From assembly GCF_902196125.1 (NCBI RefSeq), contig NZ_CABIKG010000006.1, forward strand, positions 1 through 64,000: a stretch of 64,000 nucleotides of DNA. The letters run 5' to 3'. The notes under the pieces were generated by a model. That model searched no databases and was not told where the DNA came from. It worked only from the letters and a program-made list of their open reading frames with translations. The stretch is from Helicobacter suis (GTDB lineage: Bacteria; Campylobacterota; Campylobacteria; Campylobacterales; Helicobacteraceae). The translations under genes were made by a program, and so were the position numbers. Of the stretch, positions 7,175 through 16,690 are shown piece by piece (the stretch's first letter is position 1; each line of letters starts with the position of its first letter).

Positions 7175-9541
7175 TTACACTAATTTAGGTCTTACCCCAC
7201 CCTCATACTTAATTTCTAATTCTTCTACCCTTTTTTCTAGTTGGGCAATTTTGACCACATGGCGATTGGGCATCACCACTAAAGGAATATCTTTGAGTTT
7301 GCCTTTGACGCGTTTGGGTCCATGGTGATCCCAAACAGTGGCGATGAGCTCTTCTGGATTTTCCTCTCCCCAAGAGCCATAGTAGTATAAATCCTTAGGC
7401 GGCTCGTCTTTAACATGTTTTTTTACAAATTCATCGTAGGGCAAGCCTCTTTTCAAACGCGCTTTTCTCTCATTCTCGCGCTTTTGTTTGGTGGCATGCT
7501 CATCTACTACAAAGGTTTCTTTATCCCACACCACCTTATAAATCTCAGAGGCCACATGTTCAGAAATCCTACCCACCTGTAAATCCTCCATGACTAACTC
7601 AGGGTCTCTCTCTAAAACATCGCCATAACCCCCGCCACAGCCCTGTGCAATCATATAAAGCTCGCCCTCTCGGGACCTGTCAAACTGCAAGCCCATATGA
7701 TAAGTGGTGTAAACGCCTCCCTCAAAGGGGCGTTCATTCATCACCCTTTCCATAGATAGATCAAATTGTTCGGGGTCTTTTTTAACGATCTCAAAAATGT
7801 TAATGCCCTTGACCATAGCTAAGGGATAGGTTGCACACCCATAACCCCCAAACAATCCGCACACACTAGAAAACTTCGCCCCAGAGGTAACCGTCATAAA
7901 GCCCCATTCTGGCGTATTGCGCGCCGCAACAATCATCTCATAGCCCATGCCACCACGGAATTTGCCAAAGCCTTGGTTGTCGCGCACCACTCTCTTACTC
8001 ACCAGTTGTAAAAAAGGCACTTCCTCCTCCATTACCTCCTGTTCGCCAATGTCTGCCATCGCACAAAACAAGGGAGCTACCGCGTCCTCACCATCTCTAA
8101 AGGCCTTTGCGCCCCCACCCATGCCATTTAAATCCGCACACAAATTCCCCACCTGTTCGCCATGCTGGGTTTCTCCACCCCATAAGAAGTCATTAATTTG
8201 GTTAAACCAAGGGGCGATCACATTGGCGTATTTGGTGTGCATAGAAAATTGCAACTTGGCATAGGCAATCTGCAAGGCACTAAAGGCCCTAAAGGAGGCT
8301 TGTAAATTCTGTCCATTGGGTGCATCATAAGAGCAATCCCCCCAAGTGCCCTCATCTGAGATCACCTCAATAGGAGAAAAAGCCCCTGTGCACCTTGGCA
8401 GATCAGGCCACCAGTAAGAAAGCACTGCCTGAGAGAAAAAGGCTTTAGTTGAGGCTAGGGGCGAATTAATAGCGCGATTGATAATCTCTTTGCCAGAACC
8501 TCTTAAATCCACAGTCATGTGATCGCCCTTAACTGTGATCTTGCATGCAAATTTGATCAAGATATTTTCTTTGAGCGTAGAATCTACAAATTGTTGCACA
8601 GTAACCATGCCATCTGGCATTGCCTCAATGCGACGGCGTACCTCATTTTCCACATCTTCTACCGTCATTCTAATCGCCCCTACAAAGGCATCAACGCCGT
8701 ACTCATCAATCATGCGATCGACAATGTCCATCACCCGGCGCACCGCCCCCATTTTAACCTTAATATCAGCCAACATCAACTTTGGATCGCGTGTGGAGTG
8801 TTGCAAAAATGTAAGAAGGTCTCTTCTAAGTTTACCCCTCTCTACAATCTTCATGGGAATGCCACGCAAACCATCATCAAAGGGGGTTTCTGAGCCTGAG
8901 GGCATTCCACCCGGCTCACACGCACCATTCTCGCCCTCATGGATAGTTGCACCCACCCAAGCGATGATCTCGCCATTTCTAATCACTGGAGTGAGCATGG
9001 ATTGATCGGTGTTGTGCACACACCCAAAACGCGCATCGTTGTGGAAAAACCCATCACCCTCGTGGATACCCACGGTGGGTTCATCCTTCCAGTATTTCAT
9101 GATGTAGCGGATAGGGTGGTGTAATACGGCTGAGAAGGCTATCACGCCACGATTAGACATGTAGCACACATCTCCACTAGCCGTATAAACCGCCACAGAC
9201 AAATCCGCCCACTTAGCTCCCGGAGCCGCCCCCATGCTCTCACACATTTCAAAGGCTTCATCTAGCGATCCGCCCAAACGCCTACGGATGCGATCATAAA
9301 GCAGGGGATCATTCCCCTTAGAGAGCACCTGATCCTCTAGGGGTGTGCGTTTAGCAATGGCATGATGGCGCATAATCTCTGGATCAGGTCCTAAAAATAG
9401 CGTGGTTTCATTCATAAAATCCTCTACCCACGCTTGCTCCTCAGCACTCAATTCTTTTTTATGGGAGTGTTCATGGTGGCTATGGGCGTTGGGGTGTTTG
9501 TGGGCCTGTACATGGCTTCCTTGGGTTTTTTTATTTGGCAT
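7175..9541 (-). CDS. acxB: Acetone carboxylase alpha subunit (HyuB-type)
   Basis: 788 residues, the size of AcxB (about 85 kDa), with the HyuB/hydantoinase-B fold throughout. In the family the alpha subunit binds Mn and carries out carboxylation of the enol form of acetone to acetoacetate in an alpha2beta2gamma2 cytosolic complex. A family-typical segment around GSETPFDDGLRGIPMK is present, with Gly-rich blocks in the C-terminal half (QGCGGGYGD). The N-terminus is odd: eight histidines lie between residues 10 and 27, before the conserved part begins near residue 33. The start at 9541 has a ribosome site (GGAGAGAGT). It lies nine bases after acxA. A coiled-coil-like tail closes the protein. 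Plus-strand frames at 8.5-9.1 kb are shadows. Confidence 0.9.
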   Translation of the reverse strand: MPNKKTQGSHVQAHKHPNAHSHHEHSHKKELSAEEQAWVEDFMNETTLFLGPDPEIMRHHAIAKRTPLEDQVLSKGNDPLLYDRIRRRLGGSLDEAFEMCESMGAAPGAKWADLSVAVYTASGDVCYMSNRGVIAFSAVLHHPIRYIMKYWKDEPTVGIHEGDGFFHNDARFGCVHNTDQSMLTPVIRNGEIIAWVGATIHEGENGACEPGGMPSGSETPFDDGLRGIPMKIVERGKLRRDLLTFLQHSTRDPKLMLADIKVKMGAVRRVMDIVDRMIDEYGVDAFVGAIRMTVEDVENEVRRRIEAMPDGMVTVQQFVDSTLKENILIKFACKITVKGDHMTVDLRGSGKEIINRAINSPLASTKAFFSQAVLSYWWPDLPRCTGAFSPIEVISDEGTWGDCSYDAPNGQNLQASFRAFSALQIAYAKLQFSMHTKYANVIAPWFNQINDFLWGGETQHGEQVGNLCADLNGMGGGAKAFRDGEDAVAPLFCAMADIGEQEVMEEEVPFLQLVSKRVVRDNQGFGKFRGGMGYEMIVAARNTPEWGFMTVTSGAKFSSVCGLFGGYGCATYPLAMVKGINIFEIVKKDPEQFDLSMERVMNERPFEGGVYTTYHMGLQFDRSREGELYMIAQGCGGGYGDVLERDPELVMEDLQVGRISEHVASEIYKVVWDKETFVVDEHATKQKRENERKARLKRGLPYDEFVKKHVKDEPPKDLYYYGSWGEENPEELIATVWDHHGPKRVKGKLKDIPLVVMPNRHVVKIAQLEKRVEELEIKYEGGVRPKLV

Positions 9542-9550
9542 ACTCTCTCC

Positions 9551-11698
9551 TTATTTAGAATTTACTTCGTCTTTTAAAAGCCAAGCAGCACCTTGTGGAG
9601 TGGGCTCAACCCGCCAGTTTTTTTCAATCAAATAGGTGGTGCTTTTTGTGGTGATGATAGCTGGCCCATGGATAACATATTCTGCACTCAAAACACTTTC
9701 ATCATAGATAGGGGTTTCAATGGGCTCTTTTTCATCTACGAAGTGTACTTTACGCGAGCTTTTAGCAGTGGGTACACGCCTTTTATGATCTGTATAGAGC
9801 TCTTTAAAATGCACCACATCGGTTTCAATGAAAGTTGCCACGCGCACGGTTTGTACGCGCACGCCTGCCTCTGGGGCTTCTACGCCCTTGCCATAGCGTT
9901 TAGCATAGACATCTGAGAAAGTGCGGATAGCATGCAAAACATCGCCCACATTATTAATGCGATTGATGTCTAAAACCACTGAAGTGGTTACCCTCTGGTT
10001 GCCATAGCGCATATCCATCTCCAAGCGGTGTTTTACATTAGAGATGTCATAACCCTGACGGCGCAAATCCTCCTTGCCCCGTCTTTCTAGCTCTTCAATG
10101 TACTCATTTATGCGATCGTATTCATCAAAGAGTTTACGCCCAATGGGCTCATAAAGCACAATATAGCCGCTGCGCTCATGGATATGCAAGGGTTTCATGT
10201 TGCCAGCCCCTAGAGCGGAGAATACGGAGGCAAAGGGTGGGAATAAAATTTTACTAATGCCTGCATGGTAGGCAATTCCACAGGCATGCAAGGGCCCATT
10301 ACCCCCGTAAGCGACCATAGTAAATTCATCTACATTGCCCCCATTTTTGCGCAATTCCATTTCAATCCCAATGGCCATTTGTTCATCTACAGAGCGCTTA
10401 ATCACCTTAGCCACTTCAATCACATCTAAATCCAGCGCATCGCATAGCTTATCCTCAATGACAAATTTAGAGCGTTTAGGATTAAGCTTAATCACCCCAG
10501 CCGCATAATTATCTGGATCTAAATAGCCTAGTAGCAAATCTGCATCTGTTACGGTAGGATTGAGTCCGCCCCTATCATAACAGGCTGGACCTGGATCAGA
10601 GCCTGCGCTTTCTGGTCCGATTTTAATAGCTTGGTGGATGCGATCATAAGTGGCAATAGAACCTCCGCCCGCACCCAGAGTATTAAGATGAATCATGGGC
10701 AAAGTTACTAACCAACGACAAATTACAGGCTGGAAGTCATAGTGTTTGACTCCACCCTTAGGCAAGATACCGATGTCAAAAGAAGTACCGCCCATGTCCA
10801 TGCACACCACATTACCGATGTCTGTGGTTTCTGAAAGGTGCTGCGAGGCACTCACGCCACTTACAGGCCCAGAGTGAATAGTTTGCAAGCTATCCGTAGA
10901 ATTACTTTGAGCCATTCCTCCGCTATTGTGAATTACTAGCATAGGCCTGCCATACCCGCTATCTCTTAAATTAGAGCTCAACTGGCTAAGTGCGTGGAAC
11001 ATGATTTCATATAAGAAAGCATCAATGATAGTGGTGTTGGCGCGTACATATTCGCCCTTGCGCCCAGAGACCTGAGAGCTTAAAATCACCGGAATAGCGC
11101 CTAACTCGTGGGCAGGATATTCCTCTAAAATGGTTTCTAACACTAACTGCTCATGGCTAGGGTTTTCAGTTGCATTAGTGAGCGCAACCACAATAGCCTG
11201 CGCGCCATTATCCACCAAATCGCGTACCTGTTTTCTCACATCTTCTTTTTGCAAAGGCACTAAAACCTCACCTACACTATCCACCCTCTCTTTAACGGAG
11301 CGCACCATGCGCCTAGGCACAAGCGGATCGGGGCGTTGGGCATTTGGCATATTGCCTTGTTCGGTAACATCTAAGCCCTCACCATAACCCTTACCACGAG
11401 AAAGATGAATCGTATCCTCAAAGCCATGGGTAACAATTGCGCCCACTCTAGGTCCCTTGCCCTCAATTAGCGCATTTGTGCCTAAAGTGGTGGCATAGCG
11501 CACTGAATCTACCTCTTTGAGTACCTGTTCTCTGCTTAATCCGGCTATTTTGCAGGCATTATCTAGGGCTGCATTAAAACCTAAAGACAAATTGTGGTGG
11601 GTGGTTAGGGATTTAGATTCAATGTACTTTCCATCCCATGCAAAAAAACAATCTGTGAATGTTCCGCCAATGTCTACTGAAATTCTCTTCATAGGCAC
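9551..11698 (-). CDS. acxA: Acetone carboxylase beta subunit (HyuA-type ATPase)
   Basis: 715 residues, matching the ~717 of AcxA. It is an ASKHA-fold hydantoinase-A/oxoprolinase protein. The phosphate loop VDIGGTFTD is at residues 8-16, a second DMGGTSFD near residue 300, and a Gly-rich adenosine motif YGGNGPLH near 473. In acetone carboxylase this subunit activates acetone and bicarbonate by ATP-dependent phosphorylation and passes intermediates to the alpha subunit. It lies three bases after acxC and nine before acxB, clearly one operon. H. pylori carries acxABC beside scoAB and thiolase, and the gene set is reported to aid mouse colonisation. Confidence 0.92.
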   Translation of the reverse strand: MPMKRISVDIGGTFTDCFFAWDGKYIESKSLTTHHNLSLGFNAALDNACKIAGLSREQVLKEVDSVRYATTLGTNALIEGKGPRVGAIVTHGFEDTIHLSRGKGYGEGLDVTEQGNMPNAQRPDPLVPRRMVRSVKERVDSVGEVLVPLQKEDVRKQVRDLVDNGAQAIVVALTNATENPSHEQLVLETILEEYPAHELGAIPVILSSQVSGRKGEYVRANTTIIDAFLYEIMFHALSQLSSNLRDSGYGRPMLVIHNSGGMAQSNSTDSLQTIHSGPVSGVSASQHLSETTDIGNVVCMDMGGTSFDIGILPKGGVKHYDFQPVICRWLVTLPMIHLNTLGAGGGSIATYDRIHQAIKIGPESAGSDPGPACYDRGGLNPTVTDADLLLGYLDPDNYAAGVIKLNPKRSKFVIEDKLCDALDLDVIEVAKVIKRSVDEQMAIGIEMELRKNGGNVDEFTMVAYGGNGPLHACGIAYHAGISKILFPPFASVFSALGAGNMKPLHIHERSGYIVLYEPIGRKLFDEYDRINEYIEELERRGKEDLRRQGYDISNVKHRLEMDMRYGNQRVTTSVVLDINRINNVGDVLHAIRTFSDVYAKRYGKGVEAPEAGVRVQTVRVATFIETDVVHFKELYTDHKRRVPTAKSSRKVHFVDEKEPIETPIYDESVLSAEYVIHGPAIITTKSTTYLIEKNWRVEPTPQGAAWLLKDEVNSK

Positions 11699-11701
11699 TC
11701 C

Positions 11702-12121
11702 TTACTTTTTGTCAAATTTAGCGCGCAAATCTGCTTGTGCATTTTCACCAGGGCCATAGTGTATAGAAGTTTCTGGGTCTTTGCCAATCTCTTTCCAACG
11801 CCTTTTAAGATCATCAATATCCCACAACATGTCTATGGTGGGGGGGTAGTTAGGTGGGACATATTCAGTTTCAATTTGAGTCCCGCAAGTGGGGCAGTAG
11901 TATTCATAAATGCGGCAAAACTTTGGATCGGGTGAAAAGGTGTATTGGTAGCGTTTGGGGTCTAAGATGGGCGGGTGAATCTCTTGGGGGTCTCTATCAT
12001 AAATAAGTGTACCTTTTTTGTAGGTGTCTCTAGCATCGCCAAAGTCATGCCCACAAATACGGCACAGCCACCTTTCGCTATTTAAATCAATCATTAAATA
12101 TTCTGTCATCGGAACGCGCAT
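11702..12121 (-). CDS. acxC: Acetone carboxylase gamma subunit (zinc-ribbon-like)
   Basis: 139 residues, somewhat shorter than the ~165-residue gamma subunits known. It has two CxxC knuckles, CRIC near residue 20 and CPTC near residue 77, followed by IETEYVPP, typical of the small zinc-bearing subunit of acetone/acetophenone carboxylases. The subunit is structural, holding the alpha and beta subunits in the hexamer. ATG at 12121 follows GGAGTAAAC, a strong ribosome site. It sits between two HyuA-type genes, nine bases after the first and three before acxA, so it could serve either. Assignment to acetone rather than a related ketone is inference. Confidence 0.85.
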   Translation of the reverse strand: MRVPMTEYLMIDLNSERWLCRICGHDFGDARDTYKKGTLIYDRDPQEIHPPILDPKRYQYTFSPDPKFCRIYEYYCPTCGTQIETEYVPPNYPPTIDMLWDIDDLKRRWKEIGKDPETSIHYGPGENAQADLRAKFDKK

Positions 12122-12130
12122 GTTTACTCC

Positions 12131-14041
12131 TTAAGCTTGATCTTGCAAAATTAAATCACCATTATCCGTTACAAATAAACCCCACCCCTCAGGTACCCTA
12201 GCGGTGAAAAAGGGACCCTCTACAATTGCTGGACCTTCCATATGTGCCCCAGCTTTTTGCTCTAATAAGACCACTACAGGGTTATGGCACAACCCTCTTT
12301 CCTCAAGCACCTCACGGCTGTGGCTTACTTTAGCTGGGGTTGTGTGTTTAGGCAAACTTGCGCGCAAATTAGGGTGTGAGAGTTCATAGCGCACATGGTA
12401 GGCTAAAATGCGTTTTTGATCTTTATCAAGTTGGATCGTATCTTTTAAATCAGAGAGGCGGCATTCAGACCCATCAGCATTTTCTACCACCACTTTCCAC
12501 TCATGCTTACACTCATCATAATCATAGCCCTCTTGAAACATATGCCTTTTAGCCTGTTCACGCATTTGTTCTTGAATAGCTTCAACCTCAGCCTTATTTA
12601 AGCCTGTAATGTCTCTTTCAAAAGTTTGGGCTACATCAGAAAAACTAATCCCATAAGCAGAAAACACGGCAGCGAGTTTTGGTACAATCACGCGTTTAAT
12701 GCCCGCTTTTTTAGCAGCCAAACACGCACTCATGGGCCCCCCACCTCCAAAGGCGGCTAATACGGTATCTTCTTGCACATGTTTTTTTAAGCATGCTGCT
12801 AGTTGTTCTGCATAGGCCTCTTCTAGGGCAAATAAAGCCTTTTGTAAACCCACACCCAGCGGTTTAGCGATCTTTTCAGTAATGGTGGAGATTGCGCGCT
12901 CTTTATCTAATTTTTGTTGCCCATTTAAATAAGTGTCTGGATCAATCACACCTAAAGCTACATTGACATCAGTTATCGTCGCCTCTGTACCCCCAAAGCC
13001 AAAGCAAGCAGGTCCAGGGGCCGCTCCTACGCTATCAGGCCCTACTGTGATTGTACCTTTCTTATCAACGCGCAAAATAGAGCCCCCGCCCACACCAAAG
13101 GATTTTACATCGCTAAGCTCAAAGGAAATTTGAATCCCCTCTACAAATCCGCGTCGTTCTGTTTTAATCTTATGGTTATACACCTCGCCTACATCTGAAG
13201 TAGTGCCCCCCACATCTACCATTAAAACATGTTCAAAACCATAGGCTTTAGCTAGGGCTTTGGTACCCTCAATGCCTCCTCTGGGGCCAGAAGAATAAGT
13301 TTTGAGTGCTACAGATTTAGCCACCCGCGAAGAGGCCCCGTCATTGCGATAAATGAGTAGGGGATTTTTAACCTTGTGGGCTTTTAGGCGGTGTTCAGCG
13401 GAGTATAAAAAGCGCTCCATAGTTGGGTGCAAAAAGCTATTTAAAATAGCTGACCAAATGCGCCTAATCCGACTAGTGTCGTTGGTAAATTCCCAAGAAA
13501 ATAGCACGGGCACAGACCCTAGCAAATGTCTAGGAAATTGCAATAAGAATACATGCTTGAAAGCTTTTTCTGTATCCCTATCTTTAATAGCAACCACTAA
13601 GCGCTCTGCTCCTTTGTTTGTGAGGGTATTGACCGCAGCCACTAGCTCGCTTTCAATTTTATGCGAATCGTGGATATGTTGTAAAACCACTAGACGCGTA
13701 CCTACAAGACTATCAAATAAATCTTGTTGGTGGGGGGTTTTGGTAAGATTAGCAGATAGTTGTGCATCATCTGTGATTAGCCCTAATTTAGGCCCCTTTC
13801 GTTCTACTAAAGCGTTAGTACCTTGCGTAGAAGAGTAGCGGATAAGCTCAGTGCTATGCAATAACTTAGTAAAACCGCCTTCGCCATAAATTTCCTCACT
13901 TGCCTTAGTGATGCCCTTAAAAAAACATTCTGACAAATCTACCGGTGTGGTTAGAGTTTTTGTAAAGCGCACTTCTGAACCACTCACCACGCAAATATCA
14001 GTCAGCGTCCCGCCATTATCTAAATTGACCAAATACTTCAA
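12131..14041 (-). CDS. Second HyuA-type (hydantoinase A/oxoprolinase family) protein
   Basis: 636 residues with the ASKHA phosphate motifs LDNGGTLTD (residues 7-15) and VDVGGTTSD in mid-protein, and an FGGGGPMSA loop. It is a clear but divergent paralogue of AcxA. The first motif has Asn where AcxA has Ile, and the protein is about 80 residues shorter. Translation begins at TTG (14041) after AAGGAG. Classical acetone carboxylases have one HyuA subunit, while acetophenone carboxylase has two HyuA- and two HyuB-like chains. This might be an extra ATPase subunit, an activase for the complex, or a separate ATP-dependent enzyme. Its position at the head of the acx block, just after scoB, supports co-function. 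Confidence 0.8.
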   Translation of the reverse strand: MKYLVNLDNGGTLTDICVVSGSEVRFTKTLTTPVDLSECFFKGITKASEEIYGEGGFTKLLHSTELIRYSSTQGTNALVERKGPKLGLITDDAQLSANLTKTPHQQDLFDSLVGTRLVVLQHIHDSHKIESELVAAVNTLTNKGAERLVVAIKDRDTEKAFKHVFLLQFPRHLLGSVPVLFSWEFTNDTSRIRRIWSAILNSFLHPTMERFLYSAEHRLKAHKVKNPLLIYRNDGASSRVAKSVALKTYSSGPRGGIEGTKALAKAYGFEHVLMVDVGGTTSDVGEVYNHKIKTERRGFVEGIQISFELSDVKSFGVGGGSILRVDKKGTITVGPDSVGAAPGPACFGFGGTEATITDVNVALGVIDPDTYLNGQQKLDKERAISTITEKIAKPLGVGLQKALFALEEAYAEQLAACLKKHVQEDTVLAAFGGGGPMSACLAAKKAGIKRVIVPKLAAVFSAYGISFSDVAQTFERDITGLNKAEVEAIQEQMREQAKRHMFQEGYDYDECKHEWKVVVENADGSECRLSDLKDTIQLDKDQKRILAYHVRYELSHPNLRASLPKHTTPAKVSHSREVLEERGLCHNPVVVLLEQKAGAHMEGPAIVEGPFFTARVPEGWGLFVTDNGDLILQDQA

Positions 14042-14093
14042 TGTAACTCCTTATATTAAGATTTTTAAAATGCGATGTCTAGCTAATACCTCC

Positions 14094-14711
14094 TTATGGC
14101 AAGGGTACATTTTCTACACCCTGTGCCAATTCTAAAGTGATAAATTTCCCATCTTTAATTTCAAACACCCCTAAATTAGTGATGACTTTTGAGACGCATT
14201 TAGGACCTGTTAATGGGAGGGTGCATTGCTTGACTAACTTTAAATTGCCTTTTTTATCGGTATGTTGCATGATCACAATCACTTTTTTAGCACTCGCAAC
14301 TAAATCCATTGCTCCTCCCATGCCCTTAACCAATTTACCCGGCACCATCCAGCTAGCCAAATCCCCCTGAATAGAAACCTCCATGGCTCCTAAGATAGTT
14401 AAATCAATGTGCCCCCCTCTAATCATCGCAAAGCTCTCTGCTGAGCTAAAGTAGCTTGCCCCAATACTCTCTGTAATGGTCTGTTTGCCTGCATTGATCA
14501 AATCTGCATCGGCTTGCTCTCTTGTAGGAAAAGGCCCCATGCCTAGCATTCCATTTTCACTTTGCAACATCACGCTAATATCTTTAGGAATGAAGTCTGC
14601 TACTAAAGTGGGGATACCAATGCCTAAATTGATAGAATACCCATCTTTAATATCCTCCACTGCCTTTTGTGCCATCTGCTCACGGCTCCAACCTATGTTG
14701 TTGTGATCCAC
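14094..14711 (-). CDS. scoB: Succinyl-CoA:acetoacetate CoA-transferase subunit B
   Basis: 205 residues. It starts with GTG at 14711, immediately after the scoA stop, with the ribosome site GGGAGAA inside the scoA end. The beta-subunit motif [13 protein letters not shown] contains the catalytic glutamate of family I CoA-transferases, and [13 protein letters not shown] is the family N-terminal signature. With ScoA it moves CoA from succinyl-CoA to acetoacetate, producing acetoacetyl-CoA for the thiolase. In H. pylori an AtoE-type fatty-acid transporter follows scoB; here the second hyuA gene follows after 52 bases. Confidence 0.92.
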   Translation of the reverse strand: MDHNNIGWSREQMAQKAVEDIKDGYSINLGIGIPTLVADFIPKDISVMLQSENGMLGMGPFPTREQADADLINAGKQTITESIGASYFSSAESFAMIRGGHIDLTILGAMEVSIQGDLASWMVPGKLVKGMGGAMDLVASAKKVIVIMQHTDKKGNLKLVKQCTLPLTGPKCVSKVITNLGVFEIKDGKFITLELAQGVENVPLP

Positions 14712-15407
14712 TTATTCTCCCTTTTTAAGCGTCAATTGTTCAATGCGCTTTTCAAAACTGCCCTTAAAAATGCGATCCACATACACCCCAGACACATGGA
14801 TAAAGTTAGGATCAAGCTCTCCTATCTCAACCACTTCCTCCACTTCTACAACAGTTATTTTAGCTGCCTTAGCCATCATAGGATTAAAATTCATCGCTGT
14901 TTTATTAAAGATCAAGTTCCCATACACATCTGCTTTTTTAGCCTTAATAAAAGCAAAATCTGCCTTGAGTGCTCTTTCTAAAATATAGACACGCCCATCA
15001 AATTCCTTATGTTCCTTGCCCTCTGCAACAAGAGTCCCCACCCCCGTAGGCGTATAAAAACCCGGGATACCAGCCCCACCCGCGCGGATACGCTCGGCTA
15101 AAGTACCCTGTGGGTTAAATTCCACCTCCATTTGCTTATCTAAAAATTGCCGCTCAAAGATAGCATTTTCACCCACATAACTAGCAATCATCTTTTTAAC
15201 CTGCTTGTTTTTTAGGAGTAAACCTAATCCAAAATCATCTACCCCTGCGTTATTAGAAATGCAAGTAATGTTTTTAACTCCTGTTTTACTTAAAGCTAGT
15301 ATAGAATTTTCCGGAATGCCACACAGCCCAAACCCTCCAAACATGATTGTCATGCCATCTTTTACCCCAGCAATTGCCTCCTCAATACTGCTCACTACCT
15401 TATTCAT
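14712..15407 (-). CDS. scoA: Succinyl-CoA:acetoacetate CoA-transferase subunit A
   Basis: 231 residues from ATG at 15407 (MNKVVSSIEEA), preceded by AGGGAAG. A longer frame to 15476 would overlap thiolase by 55 bases and adds a meaningless 23-residue lead, so I reject it. The alpha-subunit glycine-rich motif MFGGFGLCGIPEN is near residue 20, with the conserved GGAGIPGFYTPTGVGT in the middle. It works as a heterodimer with ScoB in ketone-body use. It starts 14 bases after thl, so thl-scoA-scoB are read together. Confidence 0.92.
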   Translation of the reverse strand: MNKVVSSIEEAIAGVKDGMTIMFGGFGLCGIPENSILALSKTGVKNITCISNNAGVDDFGLGLLLKNKQVKKMIASYVGENAIFERQFLDKQMEVEFNPQGTLAERIRAGGAGIPGFYTPTGVGTLVAEGKEHKEFDGRVYILERALKADFAFIKAKKADVYGNLIFNKTAMNFNPMMAKAAKITVVEVEEVVEIGELDPNFIHVSGVYVDRIFKGSFEKRIEQLTLKKGE

Positions 15408-15421
15408 GCGCTTCCCTTGAT

Positions 15422-16597
15422 TTAAACTCGTTGTATAAGCATGGCAACCGCTTCGCCCCCACCAATGCATAGGCACGCCACCCCTAAATGCTTGTCATGT
15501 CTGTGTAATGCGTGTACTAAGGTGGTGAGTAGCCGCGCCCCGCTAGCCCCGATGGGATGTCCTAAAGCTATCGCTCCACCGTGCACATTAACCTGCTCAT
15601 CTTTTAATCCCAACTCTCTTTGGGTCAAAATCCCCACTACAGCAAAGGCTTCGCTAATTTCATACAAATCAATATCGCTAGGCTTTTTATGGTTTCTTTC
15701 TAAAAGATTTTTAATGGCCGGGGCTGGCGCAACGGGGAAGAGGTGGGGATCGTGGCTAAAAGAATTGTAGTCTATGATCTTTGCTAGAGGCTTGCTAGAA
15801 GTGTCTTTTTCTAGCTCCTTGCTTGCTAATATAAGCATGCTTGCCCCATCGCTAATCTTGCTAGCATTAAAGGCGGTGATTGTCCCCTCTTTTTCAAAGG
15901 CCGGTTTGAGTTTTAAAGCTTTTTCAAAATCAGCCCTACCCGGCTCCTCATCTACGCTAACTAGCACCTCCCCTTTTTTAGTTTTAACAGAAATGGGCAC
16001 CATCTCCGCCTCAAAGGCGTTATCCTCTATGGCTTTAAGGGCTTTTATATAGCTTTGTTTGGCAAAGGCATCTTGTTCTGCACGGCTTAGCTGGTGATTT
16101 TTAGCACAGCCTTCAGCAAAATTACCCATAAAGACATCTTGATAGGCATCTACTAGGCCGTCTTTAAATAAGCTATCCTCTAATTTAGTATCCCCCATTT
16201 TAAACCCGTTCCTGCTACCCATTAACAAATGCGGGGCTAAACTCATGCTTTCCATTCCCCCCACTAAAGCCGCCCGTGATCGCCCTAGAGTAATGCTATT
16301 AGCCCCTAACATCACCGATCGCAAACCCGATCCACAAGCCTCATTGACTAACATGCACGCTACAGACTTAGGCAAATTCGCATGCAAGGCTACCTGTCTA
16401 GCTGGGGCTTGTTTGAGTCCGGCACTAATGACATTGCCTACAATGCAAGTATCTACTAAATTACCATTAAACCCACTTTCTTTAAGTGCCTCTTTGGAAA
16501 CCAAGCTTGCTAGAGTGGTGGCAGGTATGCTAGATAGAGTACCCCCTAGTGATCCAATGGGTGAACGCTTGGCGCCATAAATATAAACCTCTTGCAT
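15422..16597 (-). CDS. thl: Acetyl-CoA acetyltransferase (thiolase)
   Basis: 391 residues, full thiolase length. The acyl-acceptor cysteine C88 sits in NEACGSGLRS, the catalytic His is in GHPIGASGAR near residue 346, and the C-terminal Cys-containing CIGGGEAVA loop is near 376. It cleaves acetoacetyl-CoA with CoA to two acetyl-CoA, or the reverse. It is the first gene of the minus-strand run that continues with scoAB and the acx genes, so in context it drains acetoacetate made from acetone into acetyl-CoA. A sigma70-type promoter lies just upstream. Also called atoB or fadA in H. pylori annotations. Confidence 0.93.
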   Translation of the reverse strand: MQEVYIYGAKRSPIGSLGGTLSSIPATTLASLVSKEALKESGFNGNLVDTCIVGNVISAGLKQAPARQVALHANLPKSVACMLVNEACGSGLRSVMLGANSITLGRSRAALVGGMESMSLAPHLLMGSRNGFKMGDTKLEDSLFKDGLVDAYQDVFMGNFAEGCAKNHQLSRAEQDAFAKQSYIKALKAIEDNAFEAEMVPISVKTKKGEVLVSVDEEPGRADFEKALKLKPAFEKEGTITAFNASKISDGASMLILASKELEKDTSSKPLAKIIDYNSFSHDPHLFPVAPAPAIKNLLERNHKKPSDIDLYEISEAFAVVGILTQRELGLKDEQVNVHGGAIALGHPIGASGARLLTTLVHALHRHDKHLGVACLCIGGGEAVAMLIQRV

Positions 16598-16624
16598 GTC
16601 TGCCTTTCTATATCAAAGTGTAAT

Positions 16625-16630
16625 ATTATA
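16625..16630 (-). promoter_or_regulatory. Probable -10 box for the thl-sco-acx run
   Basis: On the minus strand TATAAT lies 28 bases before the thl ATG in AT-rich DNA. Helicobacter vegetative promoters typically show only a clear -10 element. No further good -10 box is evident at the short junctions from thl through acxB, so this promoter may serve the whole island. Confidence 0.5.
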
Positions 16631-16690
16631 GTATAGAGAGGTAACAAATTTGGTTAATGATAAAAAGTATAGGCTATTTTCTAATAGATT

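Noticed and set aside
8519-9124. Several plus-strand ORFs across acxB
   Set aside because: They mirror the opposite strand of a strongly conserved gene, overlap each other and lack ribosome sites.
15408-15476. Longer N-terminus of ScoA
   Set aside because: It lies inside thl, has no ribosome site, and the residues are not scoA-like; ATG at 15407 has AGGGAAG.
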